From contig JAHDIS010000037.1 in NCBI GenBank assembly GCA_020630695.1, positions 1-42,868 on the forward strand: DNA of 42,868 nt. Reading direction: 5' to 3'. The notes under the pieces were generated by a model. That model saw nothing but the letters and a program-made list of their open reading frames with translations, had not been told where the DNA came from and ran no database searches. Position 1 is the first letter of the stretch. Each line of letters opens with the position of its first letter. A program made the position numbers and the translations under genes. The DNA is from Paracoccaceae bacterium. Its GTDB lineage: Bacteria; Pseudomonadota; Alphaproteobacteria; Rhodobacterales; Rhodobacteraceae. Below are positions 8,858-17,754 of this stretch, piece after piece.

Positions 8858-11242
8858 CTATGTCCGGACAGGCTCGTCCGCGTGGATCTGGCGATTCTTG
8901 ATGAAATGCAGTCCAAGCCAGAGACAAGCCGCGACAGCAGCAGATGAGTAGATCACAGGGTCTTTTGTCATGAGCGAAACCGCCAACACCAAGCGCAGGA
9001 TAACATCCCAGGACGCCAATGCAGCGCGGTCAAAGCGGGCCAGCGCACTGGCGAGCAGGAAGAGCGCAAGGAAAAGACGCAACAGCACCAGTGTCAGGGC
9101 ACCCCAATCCAGCTGATCAGTGTAGCCAGGCAGATACTGGATCTCTGCCCCATCGCTTGTGCTTGGATCAATCACGGCCGCTTCGATCAACAAGATCTCT
9201 GGATAGAGCGCGAACACGAATGGGATCACAAACATTACGATACCGACCCGCACAGCCGCGAAGCCGGTCGCCATGGGCTCACCTTTGGTGATCGTCGAGG
9301 CGGCAAAGGCAGCCAGCGCGACAGGCGGTGTGATGGCTGAGGCAACAGCAAAGTAGAAGATGAACATATTGGCCGAGAACACGGATATCCCAAGGCCGGC
9401 CAGCACCGGCCCCATCAACAAAGCCACGTTGATGTAGGCCGGCACCGCAGGCATCCCCATACCAAGAAGTACCGCCAGCAGCATGGTCACAAACAGCGCT
9501 ACAAGCTGGAACATGGCGGATCCGTCCGCACCCAGATCCAGACTTTGCAGCCATTGAAGAACATCGAGCGAGATAAAGAACGGCATGCCAGTGAATTTCA
9601 GGCAGAAGTCGATGATCGAAACCGCAAGAAACATCAGATACAGCGTTGCGATCAAAGTGCCTGCACTTGCAAAAGACTCCAGCAGTTTGAACGGTTTCGC
9701 CCGCATGTCCGGGTCCAGAAACAGCAAGAAGCACAGCACGATCACCGCCCACCATCCAGCGCTGCCGGCGTCACCAGCGGCATTCTGGACGAGTTGCAGG
9801 AACCAAGACAGGCTCTCGACCTGACATACCCCGTCAACAAAGCTGCGCTCTGCCCCAAGGATGCCACCAAGAAGACCGCAGCCGACGCCCCCCTTGCTGG
9901 TCAAAAGCAGAACCAGAATGATCAGGATCGGCGCAAAAATCATGACCAGATTCAGGATATCCTGACGGTCCATCTGCATGTCATCGGTTAACTCGCCAAT
10001 CGCGCGGATTTTCTGTTTGCGCGCCTGAAAGACCACCGACAGGAACAAACAAACGAAATAGGCCACTGCCGGAATTGCTGCGGCAATGATCACCTGATTG
10101 TAAGGCACTCCCGTGAGAGCGGCCAAAATGAACGCAGCAACCCCCATGACCGGCGGCATGATCGATCCGCCCGAAGAGGCCGCCGCCTCCATCCCGCCAG
10201 CGAAGTTCTTAGAGAACCCGCGTTTGATCATCATCGGGATGGTCAGCACACCCGTCGAAAGCACATTGACAACGGGCCCGCCCGAAATCGTCCCGAACAT
10301 CGCGGATGAGACAATCGCTGCATGCGCCGGACCACCGGCCAAGTTACGGGTCCAGCGGAAGGCCACCTTGATCAAAGAGCGCCCGCCGGCAGAGGCACCA
10401 AACAGCGCACCAAGAATAAGATAGGGGAAGATTTCGTTCAGGATGATGTCCATGAACCGCCCCAACAGACCCGAGGCATTGTTCACCAGAATATCGTGCA
10501 CGCGCGGCCTGCCATCCGAAAGCATCCGTGGCTCACCGCCGATCTTGGTCACCAGGTATTTGTTGATGTCTTCGACACCATAAAAATACCAAACCAGAAC
10601 AGTGCCAATCGTGTAGGCCGCAACCAGGATCGCGACCAGCACCAGCGGCAGACCCCAGACTTTGACGTTGTAGGCAAGGAAAACGACAATCGCCAAACCG
10701 ATGATCAGCACCAACCAAGGGCCTGTGGTGCTCAGACACTGTGGATCATCAACCGTGGTTGGCTCTGGCAAACCAAACAACACGGCATTTTCTTTCTCGA
10801 TCAGAAGACTCTCGGCAATCAAACGGGCGCGATCACCGGTTATCTGATCGATCATACAGACGGACTCGATCTCGATCAGATAGGTAAGTGATATGGTCAG
10901 CGCCATGAGCACCAACGCAAGATCCATTGCCAGACCAAAGCCGCGGCGGAGTTTGGATTTATCGACCCACGCGCGCCACATCGAATGATGCAGCGCGACA
11001 ATGAGCATCATCACGGCAAATGCCAAAGGATAGTAGTATTCGAAGGGAAACTTGCGAATGACGAAACCGTCATTGCCGGTAATCCGAATGGCCCATGCAT
11101 CGAGCCCCGGAATACCCGGCATCGCATTGATCATTCCGACAATGACGAACGCGACAGATAGCCAAAAAACCAGAAATTGCGCCCGGCCTTTTTTTGGTTT
11201 TTCAACGGTCTCAGGCCCTGACATTTTTGTCCCCGTGCTCAT
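8858..11242 (-). CDS. TRAP transporter fused permease (4TM/12TM), second copy
   Basis: A 794-residue permease with the same layout as the one at 4794-7106: an N-terminal DctQ-like domain (about 1-240) followed by the DctM-like domain with ILGALFGASAGGRSLIKVAF, GGPAHAAIVSSAMFGTISGG, EAAASSGGSIMPPVMGVAAF and LLGMGMPAVPAYINVALL. Compared with the other copy it carries extra residues around the loop after the first DctM helices and around GCGLLGGILGAERSFVDG. It follows the TAXI receptor (11306-12340) by about 63 bases and precedes the tandem OsmC gene. The two permeases presumably serve their adjacent receptors and related substrates. Confidence 0.93.
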   Translation of the reverse strand: MSTGTKMSGPETVEKPKKGRAQFLVFWLSVAFVIVGMINAMPGIPGLDAWAIRITGNDGFVIRKFPFEYYYPLAFAVMMLIVALHHSMWRAWVDKSKLRRGFGLAMDLALVLMALTISLTYLIEIESVCMIDQITGDRARLIAESLLIEKENAVLFGLPEPTTVDDPQCLSTTGPWLVLIIGLAIVVFLAYNVKVWGLPLVLVAILVAAYTIGTVLVWYFYGVEDINKYLVTKIGGEPRMLSDGRPRVHDILVNNASGLLGRFMDIILNEIFPYLILGALFGASAGGRSLIKVAFRWTRNLAGGPAHAAIVSSAMFGTISGGPVVNVLSTGVLTIPMMIKRGFSKNFAGGMEAAASSGGSIMPPVMGVAAFILAALTGVPYNQVIIAAAIPAVAYFVCLFLSVVFQARKQKIRAIGELTDDMQMDRQDILNLVMIFAPILIILVLLLTSKGGVGCGLLGGILGAERSFVDGVCQVESLSWFLQLVQNAAGDAGSAGWWAVIVLCFLLFLDPDMRAKPFKLLESFASAGTLIATLYLMFLAVSIIDFCLKFTGMPFFISLDVLQWLQSLDLGADGSAMFQLVALFVTMLLAVLLGMGMPAVPAYINVALLMGPVLAGLGISVFSANMFIFYFAVASAITPPVALAAFAASTITKGEPMATGFAAVRVGIVMFVIPFVFALYPEILLIEAAVIDPSTSDGAEIQYLPGYTDQLDWGALTLVLLRLFLALFLLASALARFDRAALASWDVILRLVLAVSLMTKDPVIYSSAAVAACLWLGLHFIKNRQIHADEPVRT

Positions 11243-11305
11243 AATCTGTTCGGGGTCGCGACATTTGCCGCGCCCCCGCCTGCCTTCACTGCTCGCAATA
11301 GGCGA

Positions 11306-12340
11306 TTAGGGCTTGGCGCAGTCTGGCACTGTAATGCCAGCTTCTTCGTAGGCCGCGATCGCGCCGGGATGGTACTTGAGCGGGATAGGACCGCACAGAC
11401 CAACGCCCACTGAACCGACCTGAGTGGTTCCCATATAGGGCGCCTTGGTCAGGAAGGTGTCGACGTTTTCCAGCATCGCCTTTGTCAGTGCCTTGGCAGT
11501 CTCAAAGTCCATGCTGGCGTTCACAACTTCCGCACCCAGGGTCGTCGGGCTGCGCCACATGCCATCCTCGCTGACGATCGTCAGACCTTCGATGGGCGCC
11601 AGGTCAGACAGTGGGAAAGTCATAGAACCCGTACCGGGGGCTTTGGTATATTTCTGCATGGCTTCGCCTTCCCAGATCTCCTTCGGGACCGACCAAAGCG
11701 TGATGTTGCCCGCCGACAAAGACCGCGTGATGCGGGCATCCGGGAACGTCACCGGAAGCATCATTGCATCGACCGAGCCATCTGTGATGGTCTTGGGCAT
11801 CTGGCCCCAGTTGAGCTGGACGCCCTTGTAATCCTTGCCGTCTTCGACACCGCTCACCAGCTTGAGAATGCCGCGACCGTGGGTCAGCGCCCCGCCGCGT
11901 GGCGGACCGTTCAGGATGGTTTTGCCGGCTACGTCTTCCCATCCTTTGACGCTGGCGCTGTCGTAAGCGTAAAGGCCAAAACCGCCATAGTTAAAGGTGT
12001 GAAGCGCCTGTACTTTGCTTGCCAGCTCAGCGCCCTTTTCCTTTCCGAGTTTTGCGTAGGGACCAGCGCCCCGAGACATCAGGAAGGTGAGGATCAGTGG
12101 AGCGGCCGACACGTCCGTTTTGCCCTCTGCAACGTTTTGCAAAGAGTTGGTAAGCGTCTGGCTGTCAGCAACCTGCATATCTGCGACACCGGCCCCGGCT
12201 GCGATCTCGGCCAAAGTTGTCGTGGCCGTGAAAGGGACAGTTCCCGGAGGTCCGGTTTCGGCACTCAGGATGACCTGCGCAGAGGCAGCCCCTGAAAGCA
12301 GGCCAAACGCAAGTCCGGCGGCGATAATTCTCTTGATCAT
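11306..12340 (-). CDS. TAXI-family TRAP transporter substrate-binding protein, second copy
   Basis: A 344-residue periplasmic receptor with signal peptide MIKRIIAAGLAFGLLSGAASA, then VILSAETGPPGTVPFTATTT, which aligns with the first receptor. The block AGKTILNGPPRGGALTHGRG and the C-terminal KYHPGAIAAYEEAGITVPDC are shared features. I place the start at ATG 12340, which has GGGAGG at the right distance; a frame extension to 12361 would add seven residues before the signal peptide and lacks a good binding site. It lies about 40 bases after the sulfatase gene and directly before its permease, so receptor, permease and sulfatase are probably co-expressed. The ligand could be the sulfate ester itself or its product. 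Confidence 0.92.
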   Translation of the reverse strand: MIKRIIAAGLAFGLLSGAASAQVILSAETGPPGTVPFTATTTLAEIAAGAGVADMQVADSQTLTNSLQNVAEGKTDVSAAPLILTFLMSRGAGPYAKLGKEKGAELASKVQALHTFNYGGFGLYAYDSASVKGWEDVAGKTILNGPPRGGALTHGRGILKLVSGVEDGKDYKGVQLNWGQMPKTITDGSVDAMMLPVTFPDARITRSLSAGNITLWSVPKEIWEGEAMQKYTKAPGTGSMTFPLSDLAPIEGLTIVSEDGMWRSPTTLGAEVVNASMDFETAKALTKAMLENVDTFLTKAPYMGTTQVGSVGVGLCGPIPLKYHPGAIAAYEEAGITVPDCAKP

Positions 12341-12379
12341 GATTTCCTCCCAGTTGATCAAAGGTCTCTTTTCGAGACG

Positions 12380-14017
12380 TTATTTTTTTGTCGCTCCTCG
12401 CGCGTAATCAGGCGCAGAAGCAGGCGGTTTCACGTCGTCCTCGTTCCAATATCCGATCAGCACACCAAACTTGTCCTCCAGCCCGACCATCTCGCCCGCA
12501 CGCTCTTCTGAGATCGTCTCGCGCTGACGGTATTGCAGCGCCCAGTCAGCAAGGGCGAGCTGCATGGTTTTGCGCGCGTCGTCATAGTCGGGCGCCCGGC
12601 CCAGATCGTGGAATTCGTCGGGATCGTTGGTCAGATCGAACAACATCGGCGGGTAGCCGGGTATGTGGATGTACTTCCAATCTGCGTTGGCGATCATATA
12701 GCTGCGGCAGTCCAGCGGTGCGCGTCCAGTTTGTGGGCTGAACGGCTGAATGAAGTAGTCATATTCGCTTATGACATAGTCACGCCAAGCGATTTGCTTG
12801 CCTTCAAGCAGCGGCATGAGCGATCGGCCATCCAGAATATGCCGCTGCACCTCGCCCCCGGCGTATTCGACAAAGGTCGGCAACAGGTCGATGGATTCGA
12901 CAAACATATCATTCACGGTCCCGCGGGTGGCATCACATGCGGGATCCGGATCAGCGATAATCAGCGGGATTTTGACGGCCGGATCATGGAAGAAGTCTTT
13001 GTCGCCCATCCAATGGTCGCCGAAATATTCGCCGTGATCCGATGTGAACACGATCATCGTGTCCTCCATCAGGCCACGCTTGTGCATAAAATCGAACAGG
13101 ATCCCCAATTGGTCATCGATCTGTTTGATCAGGCCCATATAGGCAGGCACCGTCGCGGCACGTTTGTCGTCATCGGAAAACGTCTGCCCGGAAATCCTGT
13201 CCTGATAGAGCTTTGCCAGCGGGTTGGTATCCTTCAGCTCAGCCTCTGAACGATGCACAGGCTGCACATCTTCCGGGCCATACATATCGTTGTAGGGCGC
13301 AGGTGCGATGAATGGCCAATGTGGCTTGATATAGCTCAGGTGCAGCAACCACGGTGTTTCGCCGTCATCTTCCTCCAGGAACTGCATCGCGCGGCGGGTC
13401 ATGTAAGGCGTCTCAGACTCTTCGTCCGTTACGCGTGCGGGCTGGCTTGCGACATCGTTGAAAAAACCGGATCGCGGCTCTGTTTCCCCGGCGACAGAGT
13501 TTGCCGCCCAATGCCACGGGTTTTCGTGATCATCGTAGCCGCGTTCCTTGAGGTATTCGTTGTACGCAACCCCCGGCTTCAGAACCAGATCGGGGTGAAT
13601 TCCGTCATCACGCTCATAGGGCTCAAAGCCTGTTTGCGAGTGGTGCACACCAATCTCGCTGGCAGGATCAATGCCCAACCGTTTCATGCCCTCCTGATCG
13701 GCAACCATATGGGTTTTGCCCACCAAAACCGGGCGCATCCCCAGAGGTTTGAGGTGATCGCCGATGTTTTTCTGACCCACGCGCAACGGCACAAAGTTCT
13801 GCGAAGACCCATGCACAGACATGTAGCGCCCTGTATAGGTGCTCATCCGGCTGGGGCCGCAGATGGGTGATTGAACGTATGTGTTGGAAAACCGAACACC
13901 CCGCGCGGCAAGCGCATCAATATTGGGCGTATGCAACGTCTTATGGCCTGCGCAAGACAGGTAATCATGGCGCAGCTGATCGCACATAATAAAAAGGATG
14001 TTCTTGCGTTTTGACAT
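12380..14017 (-). CDS. Sulfatase / phosphonate monoester hydrolase-like enzyme, second copy
   Basis: A 545-residue formylglycine-type hydrolase, clearly paralogous to the one at 1353-3011 along its whole length. Visible active-site parts are ILFIMCDQ (metal Asp13), SPICGPSRMSTYTGR (Cys53, modified to formylglycine), HLSYIKPHWPFIAP (central His) and FTSDHGEYFGDHWMGDKDF (Asp327, His328). There is no signal peptide, so hydrolysis is probably cytoplasmic after uptake. Its ATG lies three bases after the cupin stop codon, and the TAXI receptor gene follows. The shared segment GDHWMGDKDF in both copies and its absence in the truncated sulfatase at the left edge suggest that these two act on similar substrates. 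Sulfate ester versus phosphoester cannot be decided from sequence. Confidence 0.93.
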   Translation of the reverse strand: MSKRKNILFIMCDQLRHDYLSCAGHKTLHTPNIDALAARGVRFSNTYVQSPICGPSRMSTYTGRYMSVHGSSQNFVPLRVGQKNIGDHLKPLGMRPVLVGKTHMVADQEGMKRLGIDPASEIGVHHSQTGFEPYERDDGIHPDLVLKPGVAYNEYLKERGYDDHENPWHWAANSVAGETEPRSGFFNDVASQPARVTDEESETPYMTRRAMQFLEEDDGETPWLLHLSYIKPHWPFIAPAPYNDMYGPEDVQPVHRSEAELKDTNPLAKLYQDRISGQTFSDDDKRAATVPAYMGLIKQIDDQLGILFDFMHKRGLMEDTMIVFTSDHGEYFGDHWMGDKDFFHDPAVKIPLIIADPDPACDATRGTVNDMFVESIDLLPTFVEYAGGEVQRHILDGRSLMPLLEGKQIAWRDYVISEYDYFIQPFSPQTGRAPLDCRSYMIANADWKYIHIPGYPPMLFDLTNDPDEFHDLGRAPDYDDARKTMQLALADWALQYRQRETISEERAGEMVGLEDKFGVLIGYWNEDDVKPPASAPDYARGATKK

Positions 14018-14020
14018 GGC

Positions 14021-14500
14021 TCAGCTTTCTTCCCGATCACGCTCGGGCAATGGCCCGATGTTCACGATGTCATATTTGGCGTTCAGGGCTTCCATCTTTG
14101 CCGTGTCTTCAAAATCGGCTTCCGACATCGCGCTGAGCTCATTGAGGTAGCCATCAAACCCCGATGGTTGATAAATCATCAGCATGCGCCCACCCTCACA
14201 GCCCTTTGCCAGACAGCAGGCGTGTTCGACGCCGGGCGGGATATGAATGCAGGTCCCCGGCTCTGCGGTCATCCAATCACCATCGATGAAGAAATCGACA
14301 CGCCCTTCGAGGATATAAAAAGTCTCGGCGTGATACCGATGCAGATGAAGGCCAAGTGCAAAGTTGGCCTTCAGGTTGTCTTCCATCAACGTGTACTGAC
14401 CGCCCGTATCCGCGGCAGAGACCTTTACGTAGGTATGGTCTGCGGACCATTCGTAGTTCGGGCCTCCACCGGGAGGAAGATATGCGTACCGCTTAGCCAT
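14021..14500 (-). CDS. Cupin-domain protein
   Basis: A 159-residue single-domain cupin. The first motif is HLHRYHAETFYILEGRVDFF (two His plus Glu as metal ligands) and the second is AEPGTCIHIPPGVEHA with the third His. Such proteins bind a metal and act as dioxygenases, isomerases or ligand sensors; the exact role cannot be told. I take ATG 14500 as the start rather than the TTG immediately before it. The gene begins three bases after the SDR stop and ends three bases before the sulfatase start, so it is embedded in the operon. A role as isomerase or oxygenase on the released alcohol or aldehyde is a guess only. Confidence 0.85.
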   Translation of the reverse strand: MAKRYAYLPPGGGPNYEWSADHTYVKVSAADTGGQYTLMEDNLKANFALGLHLHRYHAETFYILEGRVDFFIDGDWMTAEPGTCIHIPPGVEHACCLAKGCEGGRMLMIYQPSGFDGYLNELSAMSEADFEDTAKMEALNAKYDIVNIGPLPERDREES

Positions 14501-14503
14501 CAA

Positions 14504-15259
14504 TCAGAGATTCACCTTGCCGCCATCGACGTTGATGGTCTGGCCAGTGATGAAATCACTGTCAGAGGTCACGAGGAACATCAGGGTGCCCATCAGATCC
14601 TCTGGCACCATTTCCCGCTTGATCGAGCGTGAATCTACAGTGGGTGCGCGTGCGCGATCCCACTTATCGTCACCGGCAATCGAGCTGCTTTCGGTCAGGC
14701 CAACCGCAATTGCGTTGATCTGAATGTTCTTGTCGCCCAACTCGCGCGCATGTCCGCGTGTCAGGCCAATCACAGCGGCCTTGGAGGCGGTGTAATGCGA
14801 CAGACCCGGAGGGCCATAATAGAATGTGCCCGAGGCGATATTAACGATTTTGCCGCCTTCTGCCCGCATCATTGCCGGAAGAGCGGCCTTTGTCGCCTGA
14901 TGGATCGAGCGCGCATTGATCGTCATGACCTTGTCGAACTCATCGTTGCTGATCTGAAAGAATGGCTTGAGCTCAAGATTTGCGAACAGACCCGCGTTAT
15001 TCACCAGAATGTTCAGCGCGCCGTATTCACTTTCCGCCTTGGCCACCATTGCGTTCAGATCATCGTCTGATGTCACGTCCACGACCATTCCTGTGGCCTT
15101 GCCGCCGGCTGCGGTGATCTCGGACACAACTTCGGCAGGATCCAGAATGTCAGTGACGACGACGTTGGCACCTTCAGCGGCCAGTTTCTTCGCATATTCT
15201 GCCCCGATGCCGCGAGCGGCTCCTGTGATGGCGGCGGTTTTTCCGTCTAGTCGTCCCAT
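14504..15259 (-). CDS. Short-chain dehydrogenase/reductase (SDR)
   Basis: A 251-residue classical SDR. The cofactor motif TGAARGIG is at residues 13-19, NNAG at 87-90, the catalytic Ser143 in IVNIAS, and Tyr156/Lys160 in YTASK. The protein ends with TGQTINVDGG, typical for the family. Asp37 after the second beta-strand (VVVTDILD) favours NAD over NADP. It would oxidise an alcohol released by the sulfatase, or reduce the corresponding ketone. It lies between the GST and cupin genes in the leftward operon, with a 34-base gap upstream. Substrate unknown. Confidence 0.92.
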   Translation of the reverse strand: MGRLDGKTAAITGAARGIGAEYAKKLAAEGANVVVTDILDPAEVVSEITAAGGKATGMVVDVTSDDDLNAMVAKAESEYGALNILVNNAGLFANLELKPFFQISNDEFDKVMTINARSIHQATKAALPAMMRAEGGKIVNIASGTFYYGPPGLSHYTASKAAVIGLTRGHARELGDKNIQINAIAVGLTESSSIAGDDKWDRARAPTVDSRSIKREMVPEDLMGTLMFLVTSDSDFITGQTINVDGGKVNL

Positions 15260-15293
15260 ATTTCACTCCCTTATCTGGCGCAGTCTTCGCGCC

Positions 15294-16118
15294 TTATTCT
15301 TCGATCTTGATGTCGAGGATTGCGGCCACTTCGGGCCAGCTTTTCTTGCCATTCTCGCGCAAGTCATCGGTCAATTGCTCTGGCACCCAATCAATAAAGC
15401 AGGTCTTGAAGTTGGGCAGCGCTTCGATCCGGGCAAACCAGGCTTCGAGATTGGGCAAACGGCCATTTTCCCACATGCCCCGCATCGACATCATCGCGAG
15501 CCGGTTGACGTAGGGCGTCAGTGCGACATCGGCAATGGAGAACTTATTGCCAACAAGCCAGTCCTGACCATCCAGAGCCTTATCCATCTTGTGCAGATAG
15601 CTATCGTAAAGCTTGACCTTGTCCAGCGCACCGGGAGCGTCAAAACCCTGCCTCACAATGGCGTCTTTGAAGCTCTTCCAATCAGAGGTCACTGAGAATT
15701 CTGGCGTGGAGGCAAGGAACTTTGCAGCACCTTCTGGACCAAGATTGCGCAAAACCGTGTGCCGGTGCGAGCACAGGAATGTCATCGCGCCACAAGCAGG
15801 ATGCAGATCTTCATCAACGGCCTTGGTCCAGTAGCGGACCTGCGCTCGCTCAAACGGATTGGTTGGGTGCAGGCTGGTTTCCGGCGCGATATGATCGAGG
15901 TATTCACAGATCACGGTGCTGTCCGTGATGACCTGTTCATCATGCTTAAGCGTTGGAACAACCGCTTTGGGGTTCAGCTTCATGTATTCGGGATCGAACT
16001 GCTCTCCCGCGAGGATGTCGATATAAACCCCGTCCCACTCCATGCCCTTTTCGGCCATGGCAAAGCGAACCTTGGCGGCGCAGACAGAAGATCCATGGTG
16101 ATAAAGTGTAAACGTCAT
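15294..16118 (-). CDS. Glutathione S-transferase family protein with cysteine active-site motif
   Basis: A 274-residue GST: thioredoxin-like domain (about 1-80) with LNPKAVVPTL and DSTVICEYL for glutathione binding, and an all-helical C-terminal domain with FSIADVALTPYVNRL. The N-terminal SSVCAAKVRFAMAEKG places Cys13 where the catalytic Cys occurs in reductive GSTs such as tetrachlorohydroquinone dehalogenase, which has a similar S-x-C-S-x-K context; Ser10 and Ser11 are alternative catalytic residues. This suggests reductive cleavage, isomerisation or thioether chemistry rather than simple detoxification, but that is inference. The start is ATG 16118, whose ATGA overlaps the aldehyde dehydrogenase stop. 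An upstream in-frame extension to 16136 is less likely. It is translationally coupled within the operon. Confidence 0.88.
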   Translation of the reverse strand: MTFTLYHHGSSVCAAKVRFAMAEKGMEWDGVYIDILAGEQFDPEYMKLNPKAVVPTLKHDEQVITDSTVICEYLDHIAPETSLHPTNPFERAQVRYWTKAVDEDLHPACGAMTFLCSHRHTVLRNLGPEGAAKFLASTPEFSVTSDWKSFKDAIVRQGFDAPGALDKVKLYDSYLHKMDKALDGQDWLVGNKFSIADVALTPYVNRLAMMSMRGMWENGRLPNLEAWFARIEALPNFKTCFIDWVPEQLTDDLRENGKKSWPEVAAILDIKIEE

Positions 16119-17554
16119 AGCTGCACCGTGACCCATTTGAGTTCTGTCATCGCTTCCATGTCGGCATCGGTTCCCTCCCGCCCGACGCCACTTTCGCCGT
16201 TGCCGCCAAAGGGCACATGCGCCTCGTCATGGATTGTGGGTCCGTTGATGTGGCACATGCCAGCGTTAGAGTTGCGGGCGAAATGGAACGCCTTGTCGAT
16301 GTCTTTGGTGAAGATGGCAGACGACAGGCCGTATTCCGTGTCATTGGCCTTCGCCAAACCTTCTTCATAACTGTCGACCGGATAGATGGACGTCACTGGC
16401 CCAAAGGTCTCCGCACGACAAACGGTCATGTCGTCAGACACATCCGTCAAAAGGGTCGGCTGGCAGCGGTTGCCCACCCATTCACCCCCCGCAACGATGG
16501 TTGCGCCCTTCGCCCTTGCGTCTTCGATGTGGGTTTTGATCCGATCGCGCTGACGTGGAGAGATTGCAGGCGCAATCACTGTGTTCGGATCGCGCAGATC
16601 ACCCATGCCCAGCTTCCCGACAATCATCGCAAAGCGCTTGACGAACTCATCATAGAGCGGGCGTTCAACATAGAACCGGCTGGAGGCGATACAGGCTTGC
16701 CCCGCGAACATGAACATTGACCGCGCAGCCAGCGGCATGACCTTGTCCAGATCGGCATCGGCAAGGATAATCGTCGGGCTTTTGCCCCCCAATTCCAATG
16801 TATTTGGGGTTTTGTTTTTCGCACATATTTCATTGATGTGCTGACCCACGACCGTCGATCCTGTGAACGTCACAAAATCCACGTCTTTGTGGCCTGTTAG
16901 ATCATCGCCGATCTCTGCGCCCATACCGGTGACGACGTTGTAGGCCCCCTCCGGAACCCCGGCCTCGGCGACGATCTCGGCAAACAGAACCGTCAAATGC
17001 GGTGCCATTTCCGATGGCAGGTGCACAACCGTATTGCCGACGGCCAAAGCATTGGCAACCAGTCGCGTTGTCTTGATCAGTGGCACGTTGAACGGCGTGA
17101 TAACGGCAACCACACCAAGCGGTTCGCGGATCGACATTGAGAATGTGCCCGGACGGTCCGACGGGATCGTCTCACCGCGCACATTGCGGCACATGCCTGC
17201 GGCCGCACGGATCATGGTCAGGCCTTTGGTAAACTCGAACATCGCCTTTTGAACCGGCGATCCGATCTCGTCGATCAGGCAGTCGACCAGGTCTTTCTGG
17301 CGCGTCTCCATGATCTCGGCAACGCGCAAAAGCCAACGCTCACGCTCAGTCGGCGTCGTCTCTTTGTAGGACGTGAACGCTTCCTTTGCTGCAGAAACAG
17401 CTTTGCGGACGTCATCAGCAGTGCCTTTCGCAGCATGTGCATAGTGACTGTCGTCCAACGGATTAAGCACATCAAATGTCGCCCCGCCAGACGCATCAAC
17501 CCACTGACCGCCGATATAGTGACGCAAGGATCGAATGTCCGTTCTACCATCCAT
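16115..17554 (-). CDS. NAD(P)-dependent aldehyde dehydrogenase
   Basis: A 479-residue aldehyde dehydrogenase of the usual family length. Asn156 lies in ITPFNVP, the general base Glu254 in TLELGGKSP, and the nucleophile Cys288 in FAGQACIASSR; the C-terminal GNGESGVGREG is also typical. It oxidises an aldehyde to a carboxylic acid; similarity in layout to benzaldehyde/vanillin dehydrogenases is noted but no substrate can be assigned. I chose ATG 17554, preceded by GGGAG, over the TTG at 17581 because HYIGGQW is the normal family N-terminus. It is the first gene of the eight-gene leftward run, and the divergent GntR gene with its palindromic operator sites lies just upstream. Confidence 0.94.
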   Translation of the reverse strand: MDGRTDIRSLRHYIGGQWVDASGGATFDVLNPLDDSHYAHAAKGTADDVRKAVSAAKEAFTSYKETTPTERERWLLRVAEIMETRQKDLVDCLIDEIGSPVQKAMFEFTKGLTMIRAAAGMCRNVRGETIPSDRPGTFSMSIREPLGVVAVITPFNVPLIKTTRLVANALAVGNTVVHLPSEMAPHLTVLFAEIVAEAGVPEGAYNVVTGMGAEIGDDLTGHKDVDFVTFTGSTVVGQHINEICAKNKTPNTLELGGKSPTIILADADLDKVMPLAARSMFMFAGQACIASSRFYVERPLYDEFVKRFAMIVGKLGMGDLRDPNTVIAPAISPRQRDRIKTHIEDARAKGATIVAGGEWVGNRCQPTLLTDVSDDMTVCRAETFGPVTSIYPVDSYEEGLAKANDTEYGLSSAIFTKDIDKAFHFARNSNAGMCHINGPTIHDEAHVPFGGNGESGVGREGTDADMEAMTELKWVTVQL

Positions 17555-17603
17555 GGAAGGGCTCCCTCTATCATGTCGCAAGCGTCAAATCCGAGGTCTG
17601 CGA

Positions 17604-17615
17604 TTGGGATCCCAA
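17604..17615. promoter_or_regulatory. TTGGGATCCCAA palindrome, operator site 1
   Basis: A perfect 12-bp palindrome 50-61 bases upstream of the aldehyde dehydrogenase ATG. The identical sequence recurs at 17741-17752. A weaker look-alike, AAAGGATCTTTA, follows directly. The position fits a promoter-overlapping repressor site for the leftward operon. Confidence 0.75.
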
Positions 17616-17676
17616 AAAAGGATCTTTAAGCCAATGCGACCCGATTCCAGCTCTGTTACATGCCTTTATTGAGGTT

Positions 17677-17688
17677 TAAGGATCCCAA
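17677..17688. promoter_or_regulatory. Degenerate operator copy (10 of 12 matching)
   Basis: TAAGGATCCCAA differs from the perfect palindrome at two positions in its left half. It lies between the two perfect sites, with centres 73 and 64 bases away. Confidence 0.5.
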
Positions 17689-17740
17689 AGCAAGCAAAAA
17701 TCACGATATCCGGCAGTATTGGCCTGCACGAACCTTGACT

Positions 17741-17752
17741 TTGGGATCCCAA
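17741..17752. promoter_or_regulatory. TTGGGATCCCAA palindrome, operator site 2
   Basis: The second perfect copy ends three bases before the GntR start codon; its GGGA half also serves as the only plausible ribosome binding sequence. Binding here would block both transcription and translation initiation of the regulator gene, consistent with autoregulation. Confidence 0.75.
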
Positions 17753-17754
17753 GA

